Part shown: piece by piece, positions 47,865 through 57,043 of the stretch
How positions within the stretch are numbered: position 1 is the stretch's first letter
Layout: the number at the start of each line of letters is the position of its first letter
IMG/VR virus record: IMGVR_UViG_3300028563_000011
Coordinates: 1 to 64,000 of that record
DNA length: 64,000 nt
Reading direction: 5' to 3' (one strand)
DNA from: a virus
Translations under genes and position numbers: made by a program
The notes under the pieces: generated by a model
The model's input: only the letters and a program-made list of their open reading frames with translations
Databases searched by the model: none
Told to the model about the DNA's origin: nothing

Positions 47865-48749
47865 TTAGTTGGCATTCCGATTTTGGTATGCCTCAAACTC
47901 ATCAGGGTAATCCGTACGTGCTTTGGTCATTGCCTCAGCACGCGAGATACCTTTGATTGACTTGTGGATGTCTTCCACCCGCTTTTCAAAAGCGTCAATC
48001 CCGGGCACGCCAGGCTTACGGCTCTTGCGGTTAAGATCATCAATACCAGACCCCTTACCGATTGTCTCAAAAGCACCCTTAGCCAGTTTCTCAGACTGGG
48101 TAAAGACAGCTTCGAAAGACTTGCGGACAGCCGGATCTAACCTGCCCATGGCCTTGAGCATAGCAGCCCGCTCTTCAACCGAACCAGGGACATGCTTGAA
48201 TTCATCGTCTGCACGCTTGCACAACTCAGCTTGCTCACGAGCATCACGTTCCTTAGCAATATCCTCATCAGCCTTCTTAAGGCGAGCATCCTGAGCCTTA
48301 AGAATAGCGAAATGGGCTTCACCAACCGCTGATTTCCGAATTTCTTGACCTTCGATCTTGAGAACTTCATCATCCTCAAGCCGCTTGTTCATTTCTTTCT
48401 TTCGGTCAGCTTCAGGCTTACCCATAAAAGTAGCAACATCATCAGCCGACTTACCGGCGCAATGATCCTTCTCGTCTTGGGTCATCTTAGCCAAGACTTT
48501 CAACTGCTCATTTTCCTCCAGAAGCTTTTCAATAAGCTTCTGGGTATCGTCCTCATCGTCGTCCGGTTCGCTATCGTCAGGCTCTTCGCCCTTAGCCTTC
48601 GCCTTCGCCTTCTTCAATGCAGCCTTAAGGACTTCCACACCTTGGTCCTCAAGCGGCTGATTGGCAGCTTCCACAGCCTTCTCAAGCTCAGTAGCAAGCT
48701 CTTCGACCTGCTCCTCAAGCTTGGAAATTTCGGTATCATTCGTAGCCAT
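47865..48749 (-). CDS. scaffolding-like protein (294 aa)
   Basis: Highly charged and helical throughout, with a coiled coil at 8-50 (ISKLEEQVEELATELEKAVE), an acidic patch EEPDDSEPDDDEDD and a basic C-terminus. This composition and place just upstream of decoration/capsid genes fit a head scaffold. No protease motif inside; protease function is likely in the 52490-53881 gene. Confidence 0.75.
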   Translation of the reverse strand: MATNDTEISKLEEQVEELATELEKAVEAANQPLEDQGVEVLKAALKKAKAKAKGEEPDDSEPDDDEDDTQKLIEKLLEENEQLKVLAKMTQDEKDHCAGKSADDVATFMGKPEADRKKEMNKRLEDDEVLKIEGQEIRKSAVGEAHFAILKAQDARLKKADEDIAKERDAREQAELCKRADDEFKHVPGSVEERAAMLKAMGRLDPAVRKSFEAVFTQSEKLAKGAFETIGKGSGIDDLNRKSRKPGVPGIDAFEKRVEDIHKSIKGISRAEAMTKARTDYPDEFEAYQNRNAN

Positions 48750-48819
48750 TGTTTCTTTCCTCTTCCTAAACGGTAGGTTAAAGGGATGGAGTGGCTGAGT
48801 GAGGACCTACCGCCCCACT

Positions 48820-51372
48820 TTACACTTTGAGTTCTTTTAATGTACCCCGCAAAGCTTGTAATCCTTGCATGACTTTGTCTTGTCCAGGAGCAGCTTTAGC
48901 GGCATCTGGAGGAACAGTAAAGCCCGAAGATCGCCCTACGGCAGAAAGTGGTACATGTTGTACTCCAGCTTTGCTCTGACGTTCACGAAGAGCAATAAGA
49001 GCTTCTGCCGCTTTTAAGACTTTCTGACGAGCAGCCTCACCAGAAATATCTTGAGTTTTTGCAACACGTTGAACTAAACCAGAAGCTTTGTCCTTAAGTT
49101 GACTACTTTCAGCGTATTTGATTATACCAGCCATAGCTTTAGGAGAAAGTTCTGGACCGGCATTGATTTTGTCTAAGACTGAGAAGACATGTGGAGAAGC
49201 AAACCAAGCCGCAGCAGCTAAAGCTAAAGTTGTTCCTGCTGCCAAAGCAGCTGCTCGACCAAAGCGTTTAATCCGCCCGATCTTTGCCGGTTCTTTAGCT
49301 ACTTCTGCTTTTGACGCGCCCGGACTTGAAGCAAAGCGCCCACCCTTACCATGATTTGGATTGAACTTATTTATACCTTCATTTGAGATTTTATCTAGAA
49401 TTTGGCTTACTAATGATAATCTATCCCTTACTGGATTGCCCTGAGTAATAGCTGGACGTTCCTTACCAATAGTATTAACTTGCTTTAATGAATACTTTTT
49501 ATTCACATCATCCACAATCCCTTTCAATATTTTAGCTGATTTTGCCTTTGATGCTCCAGTCTTTTTAGAAAACTCATTTACCATGTCAGTCATGGTAGAA
49601 GATATTTCTTCTTTAGACTTTGCACTAATGGCTTGCTTAAAAGCCCTCTTGAATTTACTTCTTAAGTATAAGGAGCGAATCTTCTTTGCAGCAATCGCTA
49701 CTCCTAATGCTGCAACTGCTGCCCCAACTGATGCTACGATTTGGGCTTGCTGTTGAACCTCTGGTCCGTACCTACCAGGTCCACTGGCCATATTTGGCAA
49801 CCCTAACCCAGAACTAAATCTACCCTTAGAATCATGATTTGGATTTCCAACAGTAGCTCCCATACGACTCAACGCAGAAGCAGCAGCTTGTTTCTCTCCT
49901 AAGGAGGTGTTAGGATGATGGTACAAATTTCTTGCTGCAGCAATACGTTCTTGTCTACCCTTGGTTAGTAGAATAGATTTTGTTAACTTATTTATATCTT
50001 CATTTTTTAATTCATCAAGAACTTGAATCAACATATCTACTTTATCTTTAAGCTGGGCTGGATCTACTGCTTTGTTTAGAGAAGCATTAGCTTCATGCTC
50101 CTTAATCGCTTTCATGTCTAAAGCAACAAGCCTAATACGTCCAATTGCCTCTCGAGAAGTTAACTTATCATTCCTAGCAATTTGTCGAGCTAGCACTTTT
50201 GCTCTAAACTTCATATTCTCTTTAGCAGCCGGACTCGATAAAATAGCTTTAAGTCCTTGTTTCATTGCTCGCATTGCACGAGCATTATGAAATTTTGCTC
50301 GTAACTTACGAGCCACATTATGTACAGAGGTTGCAACCAAGACTGCAACAGGAGCAGCTACAGCTGCGGCTGTTAATTTCTCTCCGGTAGACATTCTATT
50401 AAATTCAGCCTTAGCCCTAGCAGCCCCCCCGCTGGCTAAACCAGCTGCCGCAGAAGCAAAATGTCCTAAAGCATCATGGTAAGGATTCCCCCATTTTGTT
50501 AACTTATTTATAGGATCCATTGGCTTTTGCCAACGCGCAGGCTTGGTTGACTGCGGTTTTCTTTTCTCTGGACGCTCACGCGCTAGCTTTAGACTAGCCC
50601 AAGTAACATCAGGATGAGCCTTGGCTTTTGCATGATAAGCTTGAGCATCCGACCTACTAATAAATCGAGTTGTACGTACACGCTTGTCTCTCGTTAAAAC
50701 TGTAACCGAATGTGTGCCAGTCTTATCTCCTGAAGAAGCAACAAATTTACCTGTTTTAGGATCATGGTTAGGGTTACCAATCTTAGAAACGCTTATCTTA
50801 TTCTTATCTGTCAATGTCGTTGAAACAAACTTGGTCGCCCCCCTCATATGAGGCTCTTTGCTAGCCAATTCTTTAGCATGATCGTGATTTAGGGCAGTTA
50901 CCATCACTTGTCCTACAGGCTGCAGTCCGCCTAGGACATGCGGATGAGGAGCAAATCCCATCACGTAGTGTGATGTTCCTTGATGAGGCCCAGAACCAGG
51001 ACCGCCTTTCTTTAAAGATTGCATCCCCCTAAGAAATTTCTTGCCTCGCCTTCCCTTACCCCCCAAAGAAACTCGGCCACCTAAATACGTAGCAATATGA
51101 GTTGGACCCTCAATATTACCAGCGCCAGCACCTACACCACCATCCAAGTCCTTCTGAAACTTAAGCATGTTGTCTTTAAGTGTTTCAATTCTAGCTGCAA
51201 TTTTCTTTTTACGACCAACAAGAATATCATTCACCGAGTCTGAGTTAGAACCATCCTTCTCAATATCTGCTCGTTTCATAATCACCATCCGAGCATGTTC
51301 CTGGCAAGGGTTATCCACGGCCGAAATCTCTGTAATACGTAATTTGTGAAGGATGCGCTTCTTCTCAGTCAT
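48820..51372 (-). CDS. large internal head-region protein with GNPNHD motifs (850 aa)
   Basis: The N-terminus RITEISAVDNPCQEHARMVI, MKR resembles the phage prohead-core/XkdF-associated motif. The rest is basic, Ala/Lys-rich and mostly helical with several hydrophobic helices (TAAAVAAPVAVLVATSV, AAALAAGTTLALAAAAWFA). The motif GNPNHDPKTGKF recurs in variants at about residues 198, 293, 512 and 665. Its size and helices suggest an internal or ejected protein that crosses membranes; this is inference. Confidence 0.65.
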   Translation of the reverse strand: MTEKKRILHKLRITEISAVDNPCQEHARMVIMKRADIEKDGSNSDSVNDILVGRKKKIAARIETLKDNMLKFQKDLDGGVGAGAGNIEGPTHIATYLGGRVSLGGKGRRGKKFLRGMQSLKKGGPGSGPHQGTSHYVMGFAPHPHVLGGLQPVGQVMVTALNHDHAKELASKEPHMRGATKFVSTTLTDKNKISVSKIGNPNHDPKTGKFVASSGDKTGTHSVTVLTRDKRVRTTRFISRSDAQAYHAKAKAHPDVTWASLKLARERPEKRKPQSTKPARWQKPMDPINKLTKWGNPYHDALGHFASAAAGLASGGAARAKAEFNRMSTGEKLTAAAVAAPVAVLVATSVHNVARKLRAKFHNARAMRAMKQGLKAILSSPAAKENMKFRAKVLARQIARNDKLTSREAIGRIRLVALDMKAIKEHEANASLNKAVDPAQLKDKVDMLIQVLDELKNEDINKLTKSILLTKGRQERIAAARNLYHHPNTSLGEKQAAASALSRMGATVGNPNHDSKGRFSSGLGLPNMASGPGRYGPEVQQQAQIVASVGAAVAALGVAIAAKKIRSLYLRSKFKRAFKQAISAKSKEEISSTMTDMVNEFSKKTGASKAKSAKILKGIVDDVNKKYSLKQVNTIGKERPAITQGNPVRDRLSLVSQILDKISNEGINKFNPNHGKGGRFASSPGASKAEVAKEPAKIGRIKRFGRAAALAAGTTLALAAAAWFASPHVFSVLDKINAGPELSPKAMAGIIKYAESSQLKDKASGLVQRVAKTQDISGEAARQKVLKAAEALIALRERQSKAGVQHVPLSAVGRSSGFTVPPDAAKAAPGQDKVMQGLQALRGTLKELKV

Positions 51373-51373
51373 T

Positions 51374-51898
51374 TTACGTCCTGCTTTTGTAAGCGTTAAG
51401 CGCAGACTTAAGTTGCTTCAAATGAAGCAAAATAAGGTCAGCTTTTGTCTTAGCAATCTCTTCTTCACGCTTTTCAATTAAGTGATCTACGATACTACCT
51501 AAAACTTGTATAGCAACAGGAATTTTTAACGAAAAGTTCTTGGCAAAGTAGTTAACTCCTTGTCTAATAGCTTGCTGAGTTACACTTTGCCCAGCCATTT
51601 CAACAACAGCCCTTAAAACACTATTGGTACTCCAAGCAGCAGCCGCTGTACTTGCTCCAACAATAGGTAAAGCGATAGAAGCAATTGTAGCAACTGTTAG
51701 TGCTTTATCTACCCACTTTAGAATTGGGTGGTCTTCTGGTAAGGTAGAACTTTCACTCCCTGAACCTGAAGTAAATTCACCAGTCTTAGGGTCATGATTA
51801 GGATTACCCTCTTTAGCTAAAAATTTGACATCTGACCGAAGTTTGTTCAACTTCTCATTCAAATAATCAATACGAGTACGATTTCTAATCGATAACAT
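51374..51898 (-). CDS. GNPNHD-motif internal protein 2 (174 aa)
   Basis: An N-terminal helix (RTRIDYLNEKLNKLRSDVKF) precedes GNPNHDPKTGEFTSGSG near residues 33-49. Then comes a hydrophobic region at about 65-90 and a charged helical C-terminus. Paralogous at the N-terminus to the 51908-52444 product. Likely packed or assembled with the head; function unknown. Confidence 0.65.
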   Translation of the reverse strand: MLSIRNRTRIDYLNEKLNKLRSDVKFLAKEGNPNHDPKTGEFTSGSGSESSTLPEDHPILKWVDKALTVATIASIALPIVGASTAAAAWSTNSVLRAVVEMAGQSVTQQAIRQGVNYFAKNFSLKIPVAIQVLGSIVDHLIEKREEEIAKTKADLILLHLKQLKSALNAYKSRT

Positions 51899-51907
51899 TC
51901 AAAACCT

Positions 51908-52444
51908 TTAGACTCCCCAATCTTTTGCCTTCGATTGTAAGAATGTATTTAATTTGTCCATTTGATCTTTAGATAAATGCTTGGGAAGCTCATCCAAGAA
52001 CTTCTTACCATCAGCATCCGACTTGAAATTAAGTTTGGGTACTGCTTTAGTTAAAGCATTATATATTTTACCACCAGAATAAATCCCAACTCCTGCAGCT
52101 GTTAAGGCTGCACCTATTGGGTTAAGAACACCAGCAGACATTAACCAATATGCCACTGTACCCCCTAGCAAAGAACCACCCTTAACCGCTAATATAGCAG
52201 CAACAGTTTTTCTAAAAAGACCTGCTCCAGACCCCTTCTCTTCCTCAACCTTTGGTTTTTCCTTATCTTTTGAATCGGAAGAACTTCCGCCAGAACCTGA
52301 AGTAAATTCCCCAGTCTTAGGATCATGATTAGGGTTACCTTGATCTTCTTTAGCTAAAGATTCAATACCCATCTTGATCTTAAGAATACGATCACTGAGC
52401 TTAGAAACTCTTGAGCGGTCCCGCAAAGACAGCATCAACGTCAC
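51908..52444 (-). CDS. GNPNHD-motif internal protein 3 (178 aa)
   Basis: Same N-terminal layout as its neighbour: helix with RSRVSKLSDRILKIK, then GNPNHDPKTGEFTSGSG near residues 36-52. After a charged linker there is a hydrophobic region (AGVLNPIGAALTAAGVGIYS, about 107-126) typical of membrane-active or glycine-zipper helices. Confidence 0.65.
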   Translation of the reverse strand: MTLMLSLRDRSRVSKLSDRILKIKMGIESLAKEDQGNPNHDPKTGEFTSGSGGSSSDSKDKEKPKVEEEKGSGAGLFRKTVAAILAVKGGSLLGGTVAYWLMSAGVLNPIGAALTAAGVGIYSGGKIYNALTKAVPKLNFKSDADGKKFLDELPKHLSKDQMDKLNTFLQSKAKDWGV

Positions 52445-52489
52445 TCCTTACTTCTTGCCGTAGTACGCACCAAGAGCCATTTGTATACG

Positions 52490-53881
52490 TTAAGCCTTTG
52501 ATTTACCCTTAAATCTCTTATTGTCAGAATGGACAAAATCATGGATAAAGTCGGAAGCTTTAGCGTCTGCCCCCAAGGTCTTCAATAAAGTATCTATATC
52601 AAAATCAGAAACAGATTTATTCATTTCAATATCTTCAAAGTTTAATTTCTTTCCACCAATGCTAAATCCTTTATACACCCCATTCTCGTATTTAGACAAT
52701 AACTCAGGAGTAGAAGGCTTCATCGCAATCATCAACCCCGTTGTACGGGTATTGATACCCATAGCTTTAGCTATATCTGTCGTCAAGGGAAAAGCAAACA
52801 CGATAGAACCCTTACCATCCCCTACGTGCATTTCCTTTGCTAATCGGGAATTCTCCATAAAATCGGAAGAGGCTTCGAGCATAGATTGTTCTGGGATGTG
52901 TTCTGGAACACGTTCCCCTGAACTATCGCGATTGAGGTCGTAGTAGTCTTCCCCATCACGCTTGCATACAATGGCCCAGCCAAAGACAAGACCGAGGTTA
53001 GAGTCAACCTTGATAACATCAACATTTTGTCCTTCAGGGTTCTCTTCTAAATCCTCAAGATTATGAGTACCTTGACCCTCACACTTCGCACCTAAAGCAA
53101 CACACTGATCATGAATTGATTGTAACTGATCGTACTCTTGTTTTGTGTGCCTAGCACCAATCTTCTTCATTCCAGCATCGCCTACAATATCTTTGTAGCG
53201 ATCCATAGACAAACAATCTTCACCCTTGTTTTGAAGGTCAATAGCTCTCTCGGTTAATTCGTGTAATGATAAATCACCAGGTAATCCTTTTGGGGAGTCT
53301 TCCCGAGCGTACTCCAAAAGCCTAATAAATAATGGGACGTCAAGAGTAATAGAATGATCAGTCATATCTAACTTCTCAACAATTCCATCTGTTGCATTAG
53401 GAGTAATTTCTTCAAATGTTTCTGGTCCCAACTCAATTACTCCCTGATAAGGCTCAACCTCATCCAAATCTAAGCCTTTGGGGACCCCATTATAGGTCAA
53501 AGTAATATGAGGCTGAAATCCCGGCCAATCCCAAGAAGCCCCCTTATTACGAATGTCCTCATTACGGTAAGCCAAATCTGGGCTAGCAAACATCAAGACA
53601 ATAGCATCAGGACCTAAAGGCTCAACAACTCTAGGTCCTCCAGGCATGATAGTTAAAGTACCATCTACACGGAATGGGCTACCAGGATAAGTATTCTGGT
53701 TTGACCCCATTTTGATCCAATCAACCGGGGTCTTAGAATAAGCTATCGTAACGTGCATTTCTTCAGGGGGTACAACTTTGTCAAAGCCTTGGGACTTAGC
53801 CCAAGATATAATGTCTTGAGCATTCAAGACATTACGGTAAACATAAAGAGTACGAGGCTGAGCCTTCGTTATGTCTAACAT
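52490..53881 (-). CDS. 2H phosphoesterase (Acb1-like) + prohead protease fusion (463 aa)
   Basis: I choose ATG 53881 (TGGAAG upstream) over the TTG 12 bp earlier. Residues 1-170 have two H-x-T motifs, MHVTIAYS (H43) and PHITLTY (H125), the 2H phosphoesterase pattern of T4 Acb1, which cleaves CBASS cyclic nucleotides. Residues about 175-230 are a small helical domain. Residues 250-440 (KVDSNLGLVFGWAIV, MHVGDGKGSIVFAFPL, YKGFSIGG) match the XkdF/prohead serine protease family. The protease should mature the head; the phosphoesterase role is inference. Confidence 0.75.
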   Translation of the reverse strand: MLDITKAQPRTLYVYRNVLNAQDIISWAKSQGFDKVVPPEEMHVTIAYSKTPVDWIKMGSNQNTYPGSPFRVDGTLTIMPGGPRVVEPLGPDAIVLMFASPDLAYRNEDIRNKGASWDWPGFQPHITLTYNGVPKGLDLDEVEPYQGVIELGPETFEEITPNATDGIVEKLDMTDHSITLDVPLFIRLLEYAREDSPKGLPGDLSLHELTERAIDLQNKGEDCLSMDRYKDIVGDAGMKKIGARHTKQEYDQLQSIHDQCVALGAKCEGQGTHNLEDLEENPEGQNVDVIKVDSNLGLVFGWAIVCKRDGEDYYDLNRDSSGERVPEHIPEQSMLEASSDFMENSRLAKEMHVGDGKGSIVFAFPLTTDIAKAMGINTRTTGLMIAMKPSTPELLSKYENGVYKGFSIGGKKLNFEDIEMNKSVSDFDIDTLLKTLGADAKASDFIHDFVHSDNKRFKGKSKA

Positions 53882-53883
53882 AA

Positions 53884-54171
53884 TCACTTCCAACTATCAG
53901 GAAGCTGATCTTCAGCACCAAGGGCTTTTGCCCTTGCCTTGATATGAGCTTTCGTTTTACCGGGGTCCTTTGCGCGCCCTATTGCCTGAATTGCATTATG
54001 CAAGTCAGACACATTAGCAATCGGATAACCTCCCCCTCCCATAGCCTGACCTTTATCAGCCATCTTTTGTCGTTGCTTATCTGAAAATTCTCTTTTGTGT
54101 AAATTTGTCAGAAGTGGACGTAACTTCTCAATCCTATCACTAAGTTTACGTATTCGCTGGATAGGCAACAT
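53884..54171 (-). CDS. conserved phage protein, DUF6582-like (95 aa)
   Basis: The N-terminal helix RIRKLSDRIEKLRPLLTNLH resembles those of the GNPNHD proteins. FSDKQRQKMADKGQAM, then GGYPIANVSDLHNAIQAIGR and HIKARAKALG, is a common head-region motif. Ends immediately before the protease fusion. Confidence 0.75.
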   Translation of the reverse strand: MLPIQRIRKLSDRIEKLRPLLTNLHKREFSDKQRQKMADKGQAMGGGGYPIANVSDLHNAIQAIGRAKDPGKTKAHIKARAKALGAEDQLPDSWK

Positions 54172-54181
54172 TTCTTTCTCC

Positions 54182-55156
54182 TTAGAAACCGTACGTAACC
54201 GTGCAACGACAGTTAATTCTCTCAGCGGCTGAAGCGGAAGGGTCGCCTGGGTACATTAACTGTTCTCCGGAAGGAGTTTCAAATGGTGTATCTATACCTT
54301 GAACCGTTTGACCATCCATATCTTGATGGGAATGTCGAGTACGATTACCGGGGGTTGCGTTCCAAGTCTTGGAAACATCGTCGCCACTCATTCCGGCAGA
54401 GTCTAAAACTTGTTGCATAGCTTCTTGTCTGGCCAAAGATAAAATGGATAAGGACTCGGTCCTAGCTATAGTCTCAGCCCTATAATTCAACATTTGCTCG
54501 CGATAACGATCAACCATTCGATCAATTTGATCAGAGGTTAAAGAGTTACCCGTGTCAATAACGCCTTGAACTGTACCATCAAAGCGACGATCTCGTAATT
54601 GACGAGTTAAAGCGTCAGCAGAGCCTTGTTCTAACAGAGTTCTATAATTATCAACAGCTGAAAGCTGATAGGGAGTTAATCCAATAGAGTCAACAAGCTG
54701 TCTTGCTGTTTGTCTTACACCTTGACCTTGACTTAGCCCATTAGCCAAGATCTGGCGAGTATTTGCAGTTTGGTCAGCTGTAAAATTCTGTATAAAATCC
54801 AAACGCGAAGATCTCATCAAAGCAGAAGCCCGTTCATTTGTAGAATCAAATGAAACAGTTGGTTCTGCCTTAGCTAAAGTGGGAGTAATATGAGCCTTTT
54901 CGCCTAATTTATCTCTCAAGTACGAAACTTCTTCATTAGCTATATCGATAAATAACTGAGGTAAGATATTCCCCAAGCGAGTTATAGCGTTTTCAATTAA
55001 CTGATTGACTCTCTCAAACTTACCTTGATCCAAAAGGTTGTGTATAGCGTTATGAGTTTGTGGAGACTGAGCCTCATCTACAAATGCTAAAATTGTACGT
55101 TTGAATTTATTAGTGGCCCAACTGTGTAAATTTATAGTCCTAACCTGATCCGACAT
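54182..55156 (-). CDS. MuF-like head morphogenesis protein (324 aa)
   Basis: The C-terminal half shows the Mu gpF signature: RAETIARTESLSILSLARQE, WNATPGNRTRHSHQDMDGQT, FETPSGEQLMYPGDP, ERINCRCTVTY. The N-terminal half is helical. Present in a few copies in procapsids of related phages and needed for head assembly. Portal would be expected upstream, beyond this window's visible genes. Confidence 0.88.
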   Translation of the reverse strand: MSDQVRTINLHSWATNKFKRTILAFVDEAQSPQTHNAIHNLLDQGKFERVNQLIENAITRLGNILPQLFIDIANEEVSYLRDKLGEKAHITPTLAKAEPTVSFDSTNERASALMRSSRLDFIQNFTADQTANTRQILANGLSQGQGVRQTARQLVDSIGLTPYQLSAVDNYRTLLEQGSADALTRQLRDRRFDGTVQGVIDTGNSLTSDQIDRMVDRYREQMLNYRAETIARTESLSILSLARQEAMQQVLDSAGMSGDDVSKTWNATPGNRTRHSHQDMDGQTVQGIDTPFETPSGEQLMYPGDPSASAAERINCRCTVTYGF

Positions 55157-55861
55157 TCAACCCCCAGCTTCTTTCGATAAATCTCCAAGCATTTTCTTTT
55201 CTTGCAAAGACTCAACATTCTTTTGTTGCTTTACACGATCTTTAAGAGCAGCGTCAAGTTCACTAATTTTAGCCCGAGTAACCGCTAAAGCATCGATAGC
55301 TTCTATAGTTGGCTCCTTACCCGCAGCCTTTTTTAGGTCTATGACTTCAAGCATCATAGCTAATTCACGGTTTGTTGCATCCAATTCAGCTTGCATAGCT
55401 GCTGTCATATTGGAATTAACTAATGTATGAATCACATCTAATTTATTTGTTGTAACTTTACCTTGAACTATTAAAGTGGTATTAGTAAGGATCGCTTGCT
55501 CAGCTAACCTAGCTTGTGCATCAAGCAAGTTCTTAGAAGATGTAGCGGCAACAGTTGCTACCTTTTTATTTTCTTCCAGTAATTTCTGGGCTGCAATAGC
55601 AGCTTGACGAGCTACTTCTTCTTGGTGTTCATAAAGAACTTTAGCGTCTTCTTTTTGAACGGCTGCAACAGCATCTAAACGCGCCCAATCTTCTTTGCGT
55701 TCGGCACTACGAATTGCTGCATCTTGAGCTTTCTCAGCAGCTTTAGCTTTGGCTAAAGATTTAGCCATAAGCCAAGGAGCGACAACACTTGTTAACATAA
55801 CAGGAACAGCAACAAGTAAAAGCGGGGCAACACTCTCAACTATTGTTGGATGATCCAACAT
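55157..55861 (-). CDS. membrane-anchored coiled-coil protein (234 aa)
   Basis: One transmembrane helix at about 11-33 (APLLLVAVPVMLTSVVAPWL), then a long Ala/Glu/Lys coiled coil to residue 225. Adjacent to MuF with 0-1 nt spacing. Might be an internal virion protein or membrane factor. Unrecognised. Confidence 0.6.
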   Translation of the reverse strand: MLDHPTIVESVAPLLLVAVPVMLTSVVAPWLMAKSLAKAKAAEKAQDAAIRSAERKEDWARLDAVAAVQKEDAKVLYEHQEEVARQAAIAAQKLLEENKKVATVAATSSKNLLDAQARLAEQAILTNTTLIVQGKVTTNKLDVIHTLVNSNMTAAMQAELDATNRELAMMLEVIDLKKAAGKEPTIEAIDALAVTRAKISELDAALKDRVKQQKNVESLQEKKMLGDLSKEAGG

Positions 55862-55866
55862 TTAAC

Positions 55867-56016
55867 TTAAAATCGACCTAATAAGATTAAGATCAATACA
55901 ACAACTAAAACAAGACCTAAACCTCCACCGCCCCAAGCTGGTCCACCAGAGTAATAACCTCCCCCACCGAATACAACTAAGAGTACAATGATAAGTAAGA
56001 TTGTACCTATTGACAT
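55867..56016 (-). CDS. DUF3309-like hydrophobic protein (49 aa)
   Basis: TAATG overlap with the upstream gene. MSIGTILLIIVLLVVFGGGG, then a Gly/Trp turn and LGLVLVVVLILILLGRF, is two hydrophobic helices around a Gly-rich loop, matching the DUF3309 family. The family is common in proteobacteria; function unknown. Confidence 0.65.
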   Translation of the reverse strand: MSIGTILLIIVLLVVFGGGGYYSGGPAWGGGGLGLVLVVVLILILLGRF

Positions 56017-56531
56017 TATACCCTCTCTAGGAGTTCTTTAGTCCAGCCTGACATGGAAGTAACCCTACCCTTCAATTCAGGGAGGTAGGTTTCCCAAGCT
56101 TTACGGTGGAGTATTGCCTCATCCCAAGAACCCGGTAAATCGAAATGGGCACGATTTGGATCTAAAGGCACCCCAGTTAGAACAACACTCTGGCACAATT
56201 TCAAACCAACAAGTGTTGCAATTAACCCGGAAGAGCCACCATTACAAGGGATACGTTGAACAGGAAATTTAGTCTTATGATGAATTGTAGCTCCACGAAA
56301 CACTGACGACCAAAACGATGTTACGTCTGGGTAGCCAGCTTTCTTACGAAGATCAATCCAATGTGGAAACAAATCAATATGATAAGACACCCAGTGATCA
56401 AAAGCATCTGGATAAGACACACCAGCACTATTAATGGCAATAATACAATCAAAACAATAAAGTCTTTTAGCTTCTGCAACCTCTTCCCAAACGCCACCTG
56501 CGCTGCCAATAACAAGGGCACAGTTAAGCAT
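56016..56531 (-). CDS. Rossmann-like hypothetical protein (171 aa)
   Basis: Begins ALVIGSAGGVWEEVAEAKRL with a GSAGG turn after the first strand. It continues with IIAINSAGVSYPDAFDHWVS and VVLTGVPLD, consistent with a nucleotide-sugar or glycan-related Rossmann fold seen in some phages. Overlaps its upstream neighbour by 8 bp. Exact activity unknown. Confidence 0.6.
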   Translation of the reverse strand: MLNCALVIGSAGGVWEEVAEAKRLYCFDCIIAINSAGVSYPDAFDHWVSYHIDLFPHWIDLRKKAGYPDVTSFWSSVFRGATIHHKTKFPVQRIPCNGGSSGLIATLVGLKLCQSVVLTGVPLDPNRAHFDLPGSWDEAILHRKAWETYLPELKGRVTSMSGWTKELLERV

Positions 56532-56859
56532 CTTTCACTTTATCTTTAGCAGAAAACGCCATCAACGGCCACAACTGTCTAATAGCATCCTCGTAAGCAA
56601 ACTGCTGACCTAGAGCAAAATTATAGTTTTCCGAAGACATCGGAGCACTTTTACCAATAACAACAAACCCATTCTTCATAATCAACATACAAATTGAAAG
56701 TACCTCTAAAGAAGCTAGAGCCGTATTAGGAGCATACGGAATAATATCTTTACCATTGAGATCAAACTTATAAGCAATTTGATCTTCAATGTCCTTCAAA
56801 GCAATCCGCGGTGCCTTAGCAAACTTTGCGGATTGCTTATCCGTTTCGTAAATGCTCAC
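56524..56859 (-). CDS. N4 gp49/Sf6 gp66-family protein (111 aa)
   Basis: APRIALKDIEDQIAYKFD and the C-terminal MKNGFVVIGKSAPMSSENYN, then YEDAIRQLWPLMAFS, fit the Phage_gp49_66 family of small conserved proteins. Function unknown. Confidence 0.75.
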   Translation of the reverse strand: MSIYETDKQSAKFAKAPRIALKDIEDQIAYKFDLNGKDIIPYAPNTALASLEVLSICMLIMKNGFVVIGKSAPMSSENYNFALGQQFAYEDAIRQLWPLMAFSAKDKVKDA

Positions 56860-56860
56860 C

Positions 56861-57031
56861 TTAACCTCGAACAGGAGGGCCGTACACCTGCCAACCCAAG
56901 AGAAGGAAGAGTATAAAAACTAAAACAGCGTTACCTGCAAATACGTAAGCTCCCACCACTCCTACATAGGAAAGCACCCCGAAGACAAACCAAATAAGCA
57001 TTAAAACCCAAAACATTAAACCACGGGCCAT
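56861..57031 (-). CDS. two-helix membrane protein (56 aa)
   Basis: MARGLMFWVLMLIWFVFGVL and AVLVFILFLLLGWQVY are two transmembrane stretches. AGGAGGGTGTG precedes the ATG. Encoded in the head region like other small membrane proteins here. Confidence 0.6.
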   Translation of the reverse strand: MARGLMFWVLMLIWFVFGVLSYVGVVGAYVFAGNAVLVFILFLLLGWQVYGPPVRG

Positions 57032-57043
57032 CACACCCTCCTA

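Noticed and set aside
39900-48749. Contractile (myovirus) tail genes
   Set aside because: Between tube and tape measure there is only a chaperone pair; no sheath, baseplate wedge or gp25-like gene is seen.
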